Of a stretch of DNA of 64,000 nucleotides, positions 53,035 to 61,964 are shown in pieces. Under the pieces are notes generated by a model. That model ran no database searches. It saw only the letters and a program-made list of their open reading frames with translations, and was not told the DNA's origin. Each line of letters starts with the position of its first letter. Within the stretch, counting starts at the first letter, position 1. The translations under genes and the position numbers were made by a program. This DNA is from Lachnocurva sp045579705. GTDB lineage: Bacteria > Bacillota > Clostridia > Lachnospirales > Lachnospiraceae. Where the stretch lies: positions 1 to 64,000 of the forward strand of contig JAZNMP010000016.1 in NCBI GenBank assembly GCA_045579705.1. Direction: 5' to 3'.

Positions 53035-53472
53035 TTATTTTTCGTTCAAAATAGCATGCAAAGCTCTATACAAAGGCTCGATATCGCTCTCTTTGATGCA
53101 AACACATCCGCCTACCTTTGCAGGGATATCGAGACATTTATCTCGAAGCTGCATACCTTTATCTGTGATCTTTACATTTACAACACGCTCATCCTCTTCA
53201 CTTCTCTTTCTAGTGAGCAGGCCTGCGTCTTCCATCTTCTTAAGAAGCGGTGTGAGAGTACCTGTATCGAGATAGAGTTTCTCTCCGAGGTCTTTGATCT
53301 TTACCTCGCCCTCTTCCCACAGAACCATGAGTGTGATGTACTGTGTATATGTTAATCCTAATGGTTTTAGATATGGAGTATATGTCTTCACAATCTTTCT
53401 GCTGGCAGCATACATTGGGAAGCAAAGCTGATTATCCAGCTTTAAACAATCATATTTATTCTCTTCGTTCAT
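53035..53472 (-). CDS. ohrR: OhrR/MarR-family thiol-based redox repressor
   Basis: The 145-residue protein has the winged-helix MarR fold and, in the N-terminal helix, 'LDNQLCFPMYAASRKI', where the cysteine (about residue 17) is the peroxide-sensing residue of OhrR. Extra cysteines ('GGCVCIKE' near 123) could form the two-Cys type. It lies 88 bases downstream of a glutathione-peroxidase gene on the same strand, and a palindromic operator overlaps that gene's promoter. Confidence 0.88.
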   Translation of the reverse strand: MNEENKYDCLKLDNQLCFPMYAASRKIVKTYTPYLKPLGLTYTQYITLMVLWEEGEVKIKDLGEKLYLDTGTLTPLLKKMEDAGLLTRKRSEEDERVVNVKITDKGMQLRDKCLDIPAKVGGCVCIKESDIEPLYRALHAILNEK

Positions 53473-53560
53473 ATCAATATCTCCGTTAAATAAAATTAAG
53501 CGCCGAAATAGCCACTATTCTGTACTACTCCGACGCTATTATTTTAATGAAAAAATCGAA

Positions 53561-54106
53561 TTAAAGCAAGGACTCCACGTATTTTGTGAATTCATCCATA
53601 CTCTCTGTAGGCTCAAATCTACGAACTACATTACCCTCTCTATCGATAACAAACTTAGTGAAATTCCATTTGATATCCGGGTTGTCTTTGTAATTCTTGT
53701 CAATCTTTTTCAGCATGACACCCATAGCCAAAGCCTTTGGTCCCTTTCCGAAGCCTTCGAAGCCCTTCTGTGACTTCAAATACTCAAACAGAGGAAGTGC
53801 GTTCTCGCCGTTTACATCAGACTTCTTCATCTGTGGGAACTGAGTATTGTACTTCAACTGGCAAAACTCATGAATTTCTTCATCTGATTCTGGAGCCTGT
53901 CCTGCAAACTGATTGCACGGAACATCTACGATTTCAAGTCCGTCTTTATGATGAGCCTCATATAGTTTCTCAATAGGTTCATAATGTGGTGTAAAACCAC
54001 AGCCTGTTGCTGTATTAACTACGATTACTACCTTGCCCTTGAAGTCTGCCATAGACTTCTCATTACCTTCTACCGTAGGGACAGCATAATCATAAAATGT
54101 TGCCAT
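53561..54106 (-). CDS. Glutathione peroxidase-family thiol peroxidase
   Basis: The 181-residue enzyme has 'VNTATGCGFTPHYEPIEKLY' with the peroxidatic cysteine, 'PCNQFAGQAPESDEEIHEF' with the catalytic Gln and second cysteine, and 'WNFTKFVID' with the catalytic Trp-Asn. Such enzymes in Gram-positives use thioredoxin rather than glutathione. The ATG at 54106 is preferred over one five codons upstream because GGAGG is well spaced. It is the first gene of an operon with ohrR. Confidence 0.93.
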   Translation of the reverse strand: MATFYDYAVPTVEGNEKSMADFKGKVVIVVNTATGCGFTPHYEPIEKLYEAHHKDGLEIVDVPCNQFAGQAPESDEEIHEFCQLKYNTQFPQMKKSDVNGENALPLFEYLKSQKGFEGFGKGPKALAMGVMLKKIDKNYKDNPDIKWNFTKFVIDREGNVVRRFEPTESMDEFTKYVESLL

Positions 54107-54148
54107 AATATATACCTCCAAATAAACGTAAACACCTTATGTTTATGA

Positions 54149-54177
54149 TTATATTGAGTACAATATAATTTGTCAAC
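54149..54177 (-). promoter_or_regulatory. Promoter and palindromic operator of the peroxidase-ohrR operon
   Basis: The minus strand has TTGACA (54177-54172), 17 bases and TATAAT (54154-54149), both perfect. A perfect inverted repeat, attatattg at 54149-54157 and caatataat at 54162-54170 with a four-base centre, covers the -10 box and the spacer. MarR-family repressors bind sites of this form, so autoregulation by the OhrR protein is likely. Confidence 0.85.
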
Positions 54178-54192
54178 ACATTTAGTAAAAAT

Positions 54193-54711
54193 TTATTTTT
54201 TCGTCTGATCCAAATAATCTTCGATAACTCTGGCCGCCAGTATAGCCTTTATAGATTTCATCGCGCGCATAACGGATTCCTTCTTTCTCTCTTCCTCCTC
54301 TTTACGCTCGCGAATAGCCTTTCCTTCATCTAGAACCTGCTTCAGTTTCTGTTCGTGTGCCTGACGAGAACGTTCATCGAACTCCCTCTTTTTTCGCAAA
54401 TCCTTTCGATGTTCTTCCTGACGAAAATGCGAAATACTATCGCCAAACACCCTCGGTCCCGAAGTAGAACGATAGCTCCTCTCTCCAGCGCCTCGGATGA
54501 TTTTAGAGCCATAGGAAGTCTCCTCCCAATGATTCATCAGATACTCATAAGCCTCGTTAATCTCGTAGAATCTGGGATTCACTTCAGACTGTATGGAATT
54601 GTCGGGATGAAGCATCTTTGAGAGGCATCTGTATGCTTCTCTGACATCCTGCTTCGAAGCTGTCGCAGATAAACCCAGAAGTCTCAGTGCTTCTTCCTTT
54701 GATTTAATCAT
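54193..54711 (-). CDS. Small J-domain protein
   Basis: The 172-residue protein has an N-terminal J domain (about 3-65) with the invariant 'HPD' in 'SKMLHPDNS' and a charged helical C-terminus (about 90-160, strongly Lys/Arg/Glu). It lacks the Gly/Phe and zinc-finger regions of full DnaJ. It would recruit DnaK to a specific client. It is coupled to folC by an ATGA overlap, which is probably co-transcription without functional meaning. Confidence 0.85.
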   Translation of the reverse strand: MIKSKEEALRLLGLSATASKQDVREAYRCLSKMLHPDNSIQSEVNPRFYEINEAYEYLMNHWEETSYGSKIIRGAGERSYRSTSGPRVFGDSISHFRQEEHRKDLRKKREFDERSRQAHEQKLKQVLDEGKAIRERKEEEERKKESVMRAMKSIKAILAARVIEDYLDQTKK

Positions 54712-55949
54712 ATCCTTGTCTCCAGAAACTTAAGTATCTCACCTACGAAATAAAGTGATCCAAAACAAACCACCTTTTTCTTATCACGTTTTGCCTCATC
54801 TATCGCAATCGAAAGAGCACTCTTCGTATCTCCAGCAGCCTTCGCCGGGATGCCTATCTCTTCAAAGACTTTCTGCAAATCCTCACCACAAAGAGCACGC
54901 TCACTATCAACTGTAACCGTATAGCATTTCTCCAGACAGGACTGCATCATTCCAAACATATGCGTGTAATCTTTGTCTGCCAGAACGCCACAAACAGCGA
55001 TAAATTTGTCATCCGGATAAGTAAGTCTCAGGCTCTCATACAGAGCTTCTACGCCCTGCGGATTATGCGCACCATCCACCAATATAAAGGGTGCATTCGA
55101 AACGACCTGCATACGTCCCGGCCATCTGGCACTCATAAGGCCATTCTCGATAGCTTTTTTCAAAAAAATCTTCCTGTCTTTCCAGAATTCCACATCCACT
55201 TCAGAAAGCAGGTTTACAGCCGCAACAGCGTTCTCCATGTTCTCTCTCTGGTATTTGCCACGGAGAGAATAGTTTATTTCACTCACGTCATAGTCAGCCG
55301 CATAAATCACAGAAACGCCCATCTCATCAGCTATACGTACGATTTCATTTCTGGCTTCCGGCATATTCTCCGCCAGAACGAGAGTCGTACCATGCTTTAA
55401 AATTCCAGCTTTTTCCTTTGCAATATCACTGATACTATGTCCGAGAATCTTTACATGATCGAGACCTATCTTTGTGATTATAGAGACACGTGGAACCACA
55501 TCAAGACCAGTCGTCGAATCGAGTCTTCCTCCGAGTCCGGTTTCGAGAATTACATAGTCACATTTTTTATCCCTAAAATACAAAAGAGCCATCGCAAGGG
55601 CATCATCAAACATAGTCGACTCCTCAAAAGTCTCCACTTCCATGATACGCTTTCCGACGGTCAGCAAATCTTCATCGGAGATATCCTCTCCATTGTATTT
55701 AATTCTTTCATTAAAGTTCACGAGATGCGGACTTGTAAAAAGGCCAACATTAAAACCACAGCTTCTTAAGATAGAGCTGAGAGAAGCTGCAGTAGATCCC
55801 TTTCCATTAGTTCCAGCGATATGAATCACACGCATTCCGTGCTCAGGGAAACCTAGAGCCTCGGAGTAATCTCTCATTACCTCGAGGCCGGCTCTCTTTC
55901 CAAAACGCTTTTTTAAATAAATTTTGTTTAAAAAATCATTCTTTGTCAT
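54708..55949 (-). CDS. folC: Folylpolyglutamate synthase / dihydrofolate synthase
   Basis: The 413-residue Mur-ligase-family enzyme adds glutamate to folates. 'HIAGTNGKGSTAASL' is the P-loop, 'TSPHLVNFNERI' the folate loop and 'LVDGAHNPQGVE' the C-terminal motif. Length is normal. It starts two bases before the degV-like gene's stop region on the same strand and overlaps the J-domain gene by four bases. Confidence 0.95.
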   Translation of the reverse strand: MTKNDFLNKIYLKKRFGKRAGLEVMRDYSEALGFPEHGMRVIHIAGTNGKGSTAASLSSILRSCGFNVGLFTSPHLVNFNERIKYNGEDISDEDLLTVGKRIMEVETFEESTMFDDALAMALLYFRDKKCDYVILETGLGGRLDSTTGLDVVPRVSIITKIGLDHVKILGHSISDIAKEKAGILKHGTTLVLAENMPEARNEIVRIADEMGVSVIYAADYDVSEINYSLRGKYQRENMENAVAAVNLLSEVDVEFWKDRKIFLKKAIENGLMSARWPGRMQVVSNAPFILVDGAHNPQGVEALYESLRLTYPDDKFIAVCGVLADKDYTHMFGMMQSCLEKCYTVTVDSERALCGEDLQKVFEEIGIPAKAAGDTKSALSIAIDEAKRDKKKVVCFGSLYFVGEILKFLETRI

Positions 55950-55950
55950 A

Positions 55951-56796
55951 TTAAACTACCAGGATTACGCCTCCATCATTTGCATACATTGAGCTAACTC
56001 CACGAGTATCTGCTACGTATATCTCTTTAAAAGAAGCAAGTCCCAGAATTTTCTCTTTCAACATCTCTGCTGTCTTTGGACAGTTACAATGTGAAATAGC
56101 AAGAGTCTTCTCTTCGCAGTTCTTTGTGGCTTCTACAGCAAATTTGGCCATTAAATCCAAAGTCTTTGCCATGCCTCGTCCCTGTCCCAACTGCTGAATG
56201 CTTCCTTCAGGTGTAGAACCCATAACAGGCTTGATATTAAGAGCATTTGCGATAAACGCCTTCATAGTTCCCAGGCGGCCTGCTTTTCTCAATGTTTCGA
56301 GAGTTTCCAAGACGAAGAATGTATGCTGTTCTTCAATATAAGCGTCGACGATTTCAACGATTTCCTCGAAAGAACGGCCCTCTTCCTCAAGAGCACAAAT
56401 CTTGTGTCCGATCAGAGTCTGTCCGATAGAAGCAGACTTCGAGTCAAAGACATGAATCTTAAGGTTTGGATTCTCATCTTCGTTATCTTCTAAAAACAAA
56501 TCCCTGGCAAGAACAGCGCTATTGTATGATCCACTAAGTTTAGAAGAAAGAGTAATCATATATACATGATCGGCGTCTTCCATTTCGTCCATATAATCCT
56601 GAGGAGAAGGACATGCTGACTTAGGACCAGTTGGTGATTCTTTGACTTTTTTCAAAAAGCTCGCCTGGTCAAAGGTCTCATCATCACGAATATCCTCATC
56701 ATCAATCTGCAAAGTAAGTGGAATGCTCGCAAAATGTGGATTATCTATCATATAGTCGAAAAGTTCGCCACAACTATCGATTAAAATTTTATACAT
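55951..56796 (-). CDS. DegV-family fatty-acid-binding protein
   Basis: The 281-residue protein has the two-domain DegV fold: 'LIDSCGELFD' at the start, 'YMITLSSKLSGSYNSAVLA' (the TLSS lipid carboxylate loop) and 'GRLGTMKAFIANALNIKPVM'. DegV/FakB proteins bind fatty acids for the kinase FakA, but many members are of unknown role, and no fakA gene is in the window. GGAG precedes the ATG. Confidence 0.9.
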   Translation of the reverse strand: MYKILIDSCGELFDYMIDNPHFASIPLTLQIDDEDIRDDETFDQASFLKKVKESPTGPKSACPSPQDYMDEMEDADHVYMITLSSKLSGSYNSAVLARDLFLEDNEDENPNLKIHVFDSKSASIGQTLIGHKICALEEEGRSFEEIVEIVDAYIEEQHTFFVLETLETLRKAGRLGTMKAFIANALNIKPVMGSTPEGSIQQLGQGRGMAKTLDLMAKFAVEATKNCEEKTLAISHCNCPKTAEMLKEKILGLASFKEIYVADTRGVSSMYANDGGVILVV

Positions 56797-56857
56797 GTTG
56801 GCTCCATTCTTATTAATCTATTCCCCACAATCCTACAACAATAGGCCAAAAATTTCA

Positions 56858-56897
56858 ATAAAAATGGCGATATACAAATAATTTGCATATCGCCATT
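56858..56897 (-). terminator. Cold-shock gene terminator
   Basis: The stem aatggcgatat (56863-56873) with atatcgccatt (56887-56897) is followed on the minus strand by T residues, about 100 bases past the csp stop and just before the degV-like gene. Confidence 0.85.
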
Positions 56898-56996
56898 AAA
56901 TCTAGCTTAGTTCTGATTTCCTAACTTCCCTTTATATATTCATATATAAAAAATTAGATACCTTCGAACAAACTAAATCTTCTTTAGGATGAATGT

Positions 56997-57197
56997 TTAC
57001 TGTGCAACAGTTACATTCACTGCCTGTGGTCCTTTGTTTCCGTCTACGACTTCGTAATCAACGTTAGCACCTTCCTGGAGTGTCTTGAAACCATCCATTG
57101 CGATGCCTGTGAAGTGAACGAATACATCGTTTCCTTCCTGATCAGAAATAAATCCGTATCCCTTTTTGTCACTGAACCACTTTACTGTACCTCTCAT
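56997..57197 (-). CDS. Cold-shock domain protein (Csp)
   Basis: The 66-residue single-domain protein has RNP1 'KGYGFI' and RNP2 'DVFVHF'. It binds single-stranded RNA and DNA and unwinds mRNA structure. The ATG at 57197 has GGGAGG ten bases upstream. The leader carries a gccgg/ccggc hairpin (57234-57252), in line with structured csp leaders in other bacteria. Confidence 0.95.
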   Translation of the reverse strand: MRGTVKWFSDKKGYGFISDQEGNDVFVHFTGIAMDGFKTLQEGANVDYEVVDGNKGPQAVNVTVAQ

Positions 57198-57301
57198 GTC
57201 GAAAGTACCTCCCAAAAAAACTATTAAAACTCAGCCGGTTACCCTGTCCGGCCCCAATAATTAAGGTATCACAACGACCATGAAAAGTAAAGGATTTTTA
57301 G

Positions 57302-57793
57302 TTATTCAGACCAACCAAAACCGCATCTCGAAAGGAATTTTTGTACAAAATCACACCAATTCTGTTCGAGATCATGATCTATTCTAAACACGTTCAAGGA
57401 AACCCCGGCTGTAATCGTCAACGTCGAGTCCTTAAATGTAGTGTTTATATATAAACCACCGATTTCTGAAAGGTTATAACCGCTCTCCGAAGCGAGCTTC
57501 ATCTCAATCTCTCTAGGAGCTTTCAAAACGAATCTAAAGGATTCCGGCGTAGTAGCTCCTTTAATAGCTTCGAGAAAAATACGTCGCACATCCGCATAGA
57601 GAATACAATTTCCATGATTAAGTCTCTCGTCGAGTTCTTCCTCTGAATAGAAGCCTTTATAAAGATGTCCGTCGAACTCCATCTTCATAGCAGCATTCAA
57701 CGCCGCCTCTTCGAGTAGAAACAGATCAAAGGTATTCTCCAGCAGCATATGCTTCATATAAAGTTTAATATCTTTAATCGTCCAAGATTTCAT
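57302..57793 (-). CDS. Conserved hypothetical protein, DUF5721-like
   Basis: The 163-residue soluble protein begins 'WTIKDIKLYMKHMLLENTFD' and contains 'FLLEEAALNAAMKMEFDGHL', a pattern I associate with the DUF5721 family of Lachnospiraceae; this is from memory and not certain. It follows clpX by six bases and is probably co-transcribed. No clear ribosome-binding site precedes the ATG, so translation is likely coupled to clpX. Function unknown. Confidence 0.6.
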   Translation of the reverse strand: MKSWTIKDIKLYMKHMLLENTFDLFLLEEAALNAAMKMEFDGHLYKGFYSEEELDERLNHGNCILYADVRRIFLEAIKGATTPESFRFVLKAPREIEMKLASESGYNLSEIGGLYINTTFKDSTLTITAGVSLNVFRIDHDLEQNWCDFVQKFLSRCGFGWSE

Positions 57794-57799
57794 ATAGTA

Positions 57800-59359
57800 T
57801 TATTCTGCTGCCTCAATCTGTGGAACAGGAGCAACCGGTCTCTCAACAGACCTCATCTCGATGATAGGCGCGCCCTTTCCACTAATATATTCTTCTGTAA
57901 TAGTTACTGTACCGATATTATCATCCTTTGGTACTTCATACATGATATCGAGCATGAAGTCTTCGATGATAGCACGTAATCCTCGGGCACCCAGTTCTTT
58001 CTCCAAAGCTTTGTTTGCGATAGCTTTAAGCGCTCCATCAGTAAACTTCAGATTTACTTCATCGAGAGCCAGAAGCTTCTGATACTGCTTCAATATAGCA
58101 TTCTTTGGTTCCTTTAGAATACGTACGAGCATATCTTCGTTGAGAGGAGAAAGGATGGCCTTTACTGGAAGTCTTCCTAAGAATTCAGGAATCATTCCGA
58201 AGTTTCTCAAATCCTCTACAGATGCTTTGTTCAAGATATCCTTGTCATCATCATATTTATCTCTCAAATCAGCCGCAAATCCCATAGAACTGGATTTGTT
58301 CAATCTTTCCTTTACGATATCAGCCAGCTTAGGGAAGGCTCCACCTACGATAAACAGGATATTTGATGTATCGATAGTAGTGAGAGGAACCATAGCGCTC
58401 TTTGAAGTAGCACCTACAGGAATTTCAATCTCCGCTCCCTCTAACAACTTCAGCATACCCTGCTGTACCGCTTCACCACTTACATCTCTCTGATGTGAGC
58501 TTTTCTTTTTCGCAAGCTTATCGATTTCGTCGATAAATACGATACCCTTCTCTGCACGCTCAACATCATTTCCAGCTGCTGTGAGAAGCTTTGAAAGTAC
58601 ACTCTCAATATCATCTCCGATATAACCGGCTTCAGTCAGCGCTGTAGCATCTGAAATAGCGAGCGGCACATCGAGAAGTTTCGCGAGAGTCTTTACCATA
58701 TATGTCTTTCCTGAACCAGTAGGACCAATCATCAGGATATTAGACTTCTCGATTTCGATATCGTCCATAGCGTCAGCCTTTACTCTCTTATAATGATTGT
58801 AAACAGCTACAGACATAACCTTCTTTGCCTGTTCCTGACCGATGACATACTCATCCAGTTTCTCCTTTATCTGATGTGGATGAGGAATATTATCTATAGA
58901 AAAAACAGGTTTAATTTCAGGTCCATTATCTTTCTTTGCCTTTGGCTTAACCTTCTGATTTGAATTAAGGAATCCCTGAAGATCTGACAGATTGATCATA
59001 CCTGGGAAACCACCGAAATCAAATACGTTTCCTATAGGAGTTCTGTTTGACTGATTCTTTGAATCTTTATCTTTGTCATCTTCGACCACATTCGAGTCGT
59101 CAGATTCAGAAGACGCATCTGTATTGATTGCATCCATATTTCCATTTGTAGCATTAAATGTATCCATATCGAAAAAAGGACCGATATTGAATCCTGAAAT
59201 GCTGTCAAATGTCTTCTGCATACAATCATCACATACGTTTATATTGTTTGGCATACGCAGTAAGTGTCCACATTCACTCTCGGTTCTATGGCACACATAG
59301 CATCTGCACTCGTCTTTAGTTTCATTTGTATTAGTTGTGTTCTTTGAGTCTTCTACCAT
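57800..59359 (-). CDS. clpX: ClpX ATPase subunit with an enlarged acidic linker
   Basis: The 519-residue AAA+ unfoldase feeds substrates to ClpP. It has the N-terminal zinc finger ('CYVCHRTESEC', 'CDDC'), Walker A 'GPTGSGKTYMVKTLA', Walker B 'GIVFIDEIDKL', the pore loop 'AGYIGDDIES' and sensor 2 'GARGLRAIIEDFM'. Typical ClpX has about 420 residues; here about 90 extra residues, acidic and Asn/Ser-rich, separate the zinc finger from the ATPase (about 55-155). The start is the ATG at 59359 with AAAGGG eight bases upstream. clpP is not in the window. Confidence 0.93.
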   Translation of the reverse strand: MVEDSKNTTNTNETKDECRCYVCHRTESECGHLLRMPNNINVCDDCMQKTFDSISGFNIGPFFDMDTFNATNGNMDAINTDASSESDDSNVVEDDKDKDSKNQSNRTPIGNVFDFGGFPGMINLSDLQGFLNSNQKVKPKAKKDNGPEIKPVFSIDNIPHPHQIKEKLDEYVIGQEQAKKVMSVAVYNHYKRVKADAMDDIEIEKSNILMIGPTGSGKTYMVKTLAKLLDVPLAISDATALTEAGYIGDDIESVLSKLLTAAGNDVERAEKGIVFIDEIDKLAKKKSSHQRDVSGEAVQQGMLKLLEGAEIEIPVGATSKSAMVPLTTIDTSNILFIVGGAFPKLADIVKERLNKSSSMGFAADLRDKYDDDKDILNKASVEDLRNFGMIPEFLGRLPVKAILSPLNEDMLVRILKEPKNAILKQYQKLLALDEVNLKFTDGALKAIANKALEKELGARGLRAIIEDFMLDIMYEVPKDDNIGTVTITEEYISGKGAPIIEMRSVERPVAPVPQIEAAE

Positions 59360-59440
59360 TAATAACACCCTTTCTCCTAACTCATTGCTTGAATTATATA
59401 GAAAAAAGTTCTCTAAGACAATTCACTTTTTAAAGTTTTA

Positions 59441-60430
59441 TTATCTTTTAAACTTGCTTAAATTATATTCATAATATGACAATAACCAGTCAAAATATAA
59501 ACTTCTCTCTTCATAATTTGCCGCATAGATTTCATGCCCTGATTCTGGGAACTGAACCATCATCCCATCAGGAACCATTCCGCAGAATCCATGCATCGCC
59601 ATATTGTCAACTGTATCATCTTTCAAAGCCTGGCAGATGAGAATCGGCACACAAGCTTTTTCCGCATCCATAAAAACATCGTTCGTACACATACGGCTGC
59701 TTCTAATCCATCCATAGGTTACACCTGTCGTCTGGAATTCCCTGTTCTGTTCTCTCATATTAAACATACCTTCAAAGCGGGCCTTTGAAACCATAATCTT
59801 TGGATTATGTTTGTACGGCTGATAACCATGCTGTCCTGTGGCAAATTTGTCATCACGTTTCAAGAGGTGGTTCAATCCGCAAAGTGAAGAAACCAGAAAT
59901 TCCGGAACATTGTAATACAGGGCGAGCATCGGTGATGAAAGCACTGCTGCTCTGTAACACTGTGGGTGAACCTCGAGAAACCTGGCTCCAACTAAACCTC
60001 CCATGGAATGTGCATACATAAATTTAATATCAGACTTTGCTTCCTTCATAACCACTTTCCAGAAGAAATCCCAGTGATCTCTGACATAGTCATCAAATGA
60101 ATCCACGTGAATCTTATCATGTTCTGCTGTAAGTCTATCCGAACGACCGAAACCTCTCTGTTCGAGGAAGAATACTGTAAAACCATTCTTTACAAAGACA
60201 TAGGTGAGCTCCTCTAATTTCTCAAAGAATTCTCCCTTTCCGTGAAAGATTGTAATAGCAGCTTTTTCCTCGTCAGCACGTGCGATTACATAATGAAGAT
60301 TCAGTCCATCGTAACTTTCAAAATCACCATCTGTACGGCGCGCGTTTAAATATGGACGAATCTCGGAGTCCAGTTTCTTCAGATAGTCCTCTTCGCCGAT
60401 ATATGGTCCATGTTCTCTGATTTCTAACAA
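59441..60430 (-). CDS. Alpha/beta hydrolase, monoacylglycerol-lipase/lysophospholipase-like
   Basis: The 329-residue enzyme has the nucleophile elbow 'YAHSMGGLVGARF' (Ser), the oxyanion region 'TIFHGKGEFFEK', 'FFLEQRGFGRSDR', the acid near 'QALKDDTVDN' and the histidine in 'PESGHEIY'. It starts at TTG with AGGAG seven bases upstream. No signal peptide is visible. The substrate is probably a lysophospholipid or a monoacylglycerol; this is inferred from the family. Confidence 0.87.
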   Translation of the reverse strand: MLEIREHGPYIGEEDYLKKLDSEIRPYLNARRTDGDFESYDGLNLHYVIARADEEKAAITIFHGKGEFFEKLEELTYVFVKNGFTVFFLEQRGFGRSDRLTAEHDKIHVDSFDDYVRDHWDFFWKVVMKEAKSDIKFMYAHSMGGLVGARFLEVHPQCYRAAVLSSPMLALYYNVPEFLVSSLCGLNHLLKRDDKFATGQHGYQPYKHNPKIMVSKARFEGMFNMREQNREFQTTGVTYGWIRSSRMCTNDVFMDAEKACVPILICQALKDDTVDNMAMHGFCGMVPDGMMVQFPESGHEIYAANYEERSLYFDWLLSYYEYNLSKFKR

Positions 60431-60482
60431 CTTATTTCTCCTACTCTAGTATTTATCCCCTCCACCGAGGAGTTATTAACAT

Positions 60483-60514
60483 AAAAATAGAGGCCGGAGA
60501 TGTCTCCAGCCCCT
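60483..60514 (-). terminator. Terminator of the 60534-61169 gene
   Basis: The arms 60488-60500 and 60503-60514 pair with one or two mismatches, and five T follow on the minus strand. Confidence 0.8.
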
Positions 60515-60533
60515 AGAAAGTATTATACATACT

Positions 60534-61169
60534 TTACGCAGAAAATACATCCGTTGGACTATTTTCTTTTGGAATGTCTAATAATGGTTCAGGCTCAATT
60601 GGGAAGTCCTGTTTCTTCTCTTCCTTTGGATTGATTTCCTCAGCGACCTCACTCATCTTCACCGAACCATCGAGATTGGATTTTCTTCCATTCAGATAAA
60701 CCCAAGGAGTCTGTTCCTCCTCTTCCTGTTTATCTTCCTTTGCATAGGAAGGACTCTTAAAATCCTGCAGAGCCTCACGCTTATCCATCTCAACGATATA
60801 ATCATTTCTCGAAATCTTACCTTCGAGATAGTAGGTTTCTAGTGCTTCATTCGTCAGTCCCTTGAACCCTGAAATCATATCTTTTTCCTTGGATACGCTA
60901 GTCATCTGCTCTGCGCCGTCCTTTGTAACTGATAATACATCTCCATCTCTATCGCTCTGGATGATTTCATAGTCATCTTCCTGCGCTAGTCTGGACATCA
61001 TATCAGTTCTGTTAAGACCAACATAATCCTGAGCATTAGCGTCATCCTTCTTCTCTGTAGAAGAAGCGATTCCATCCGTTGAATATCTTCTCTCTACTCT
61101 AGGTGTTGGTGTAACAGGCCCATGTTCAATTCTAATCTTTGACATTCCATTGATTGAAATAGATGCCAT
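60534..61169 (-). CDS. Hypothetical acidic, low-complexity protein
   Basis: The 211-residue protein begins 'MASISINGMSKIRIEHGP' and is hydrophilic, rich in Glu/Lys/Asp, with a proline-rich C-terminus, so much of it is probably disordered. There is no signal peptide or helix long enough to span a membrane. The ATG at 61169 has AGGAG nine bases upstream. It has its own terminators on both sides. No family recognised. Confidence 0.6.
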   Translation of the reverse strand: MASISINGMSKIRIEHGPVTPTPRVERRYSTDGIASSTEKKDDANAQDYVGLNRTDMMSRLAQEDDYEIIQSDRDGDVLSVTKDGAEQMTSVSKEKDMISGFKGLTNEALETYYLEGKISRNDYIVEMDKREALQDFKSPSYAKEDKQEEEEQTPWVYLNGRKSNLDGSVKMSEVAEEINPKEEKKQDFPIEPEPLLDIPKENSPTDVFSA

Positions 61170-61195
61170 ATACATCAGCTCCTTTTCCGTACAAC

Positions 61196-61239
61196 TAAAA
61201 AAGTGTAGTCGTACATAAACATTATGGTACGACTACACT
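61196..61239 (-). terminator. Terminator of the corrinoid adenosyltransferase gene
   Basis: A perfect 13-bp stem (61202-61214 with 61227-61239) is followed on the minus strand by six T, about 60 bases past the stop. Confidence 0.9.
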
Positions 61240-61302
61240 ATAATATGATAATTTCAAAAAAGCAACACTTTTGATAGATTTTTGCATCAATTTTCTGAAA
61301 GT

Positions 61303-61785
61303 TTATTTTTCTCTGGAAACATTAATAATATTATGGCACATTCCAGCCACTTTTTCCGGAAGGATAGTACCTGTCATGATGATCGTCTGGTACTCTTTCT
61401 TCTTTAATAAGATATCCTCCAATTCCTCTTCTACGATGATTCCTTCATTGATTAGTCCGATGACCTCATCGAGAACCAAAAGTTCGCAGGCATCTGTAGT
61501 CAGGAATTTACGAGCGAGTGATAAACCATTCCTTATATTAAGGATGTCTTCACGTTTTTCTTCATCAGTTAATTCTGTAAATCTTTTTTCGTTACGAGCT
61601 GTTCTGAATATCTTCAGTTCAGGTTCGAATCTCTTCATGTATTCTTCCGAATACTGACCTTTTAAAAACTGGATGACTACCGCATCGTGACCATTTGCCG
61701 CTGCATCAACCGCTGCACCGAGGCCTGCTGCGCTCTTTCCCTGGCCATTTCCATAGAATATCCAAATATTTCCGTCTTGCTTCAT
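61303..61785 (-). CDS. cobO: Corrinoid adenosyltransferase, CobO/BtuR type
   Basis: The 160-residue P-loop protein matches CobO/BtuR, which adenosylates cob(I)alamin or cob(I)yrinate diamide using ATP. The P-loop reads 'YGNGQGKSAAGLGAA' (usual form GxGKGKTTAA), 'LLVLDEVIGLINEG' is the Walker B region and 'IIMTGTILP' the C-terminal motif (usual VLTGR). These changes make it a divergent member. The ATG at 61785 has AGGAGG nine bases upstream. No other cobalamin gene is nearby. Confidence 0.82.
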   Translation of the reverse strand: MKQDGNIWIFYGNGQGKSAAGLGAAVDAAANGHDAVVIQFLKGQYSEEYMKRFEPELKIFRTARNEKRFTELTDEEKREDILNIRNGLSLARKFLTTDACELLVLDEVIGLINEGIIVEEELEDILLKKKEYQTIIMTGTILPEKVAGMCHNIINVSREK

Positions 61786-61893
61786 TATAATTAACCTCCT
61801 AAGGTTCAAAGCTTTATTACAAAAATATTACAATATAATTAACACATTTCAATTTTTTATGCAACTAAACTTTTTAAGATTTTGTGAATTGTG

Positions 61894-61921
61894 TTGAATT
61901 GTTTGAAATTTGTGTTAAAAT
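61894..61921 (+). promoter_or_regulatory. Probable typA promoter
   Basis: TTGAAT (61894-61899), 16 bases and TAAAAT (61916-61921) lie about 44 bases before the typA start. AAAGAAGG serves as the ribosome-binding site. Confidence 0.6.
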
Positions 61922-61964
61922 AGTTTAGTTTTTAATGTTTGAAATTAGGAAAGAAGGATAAACA

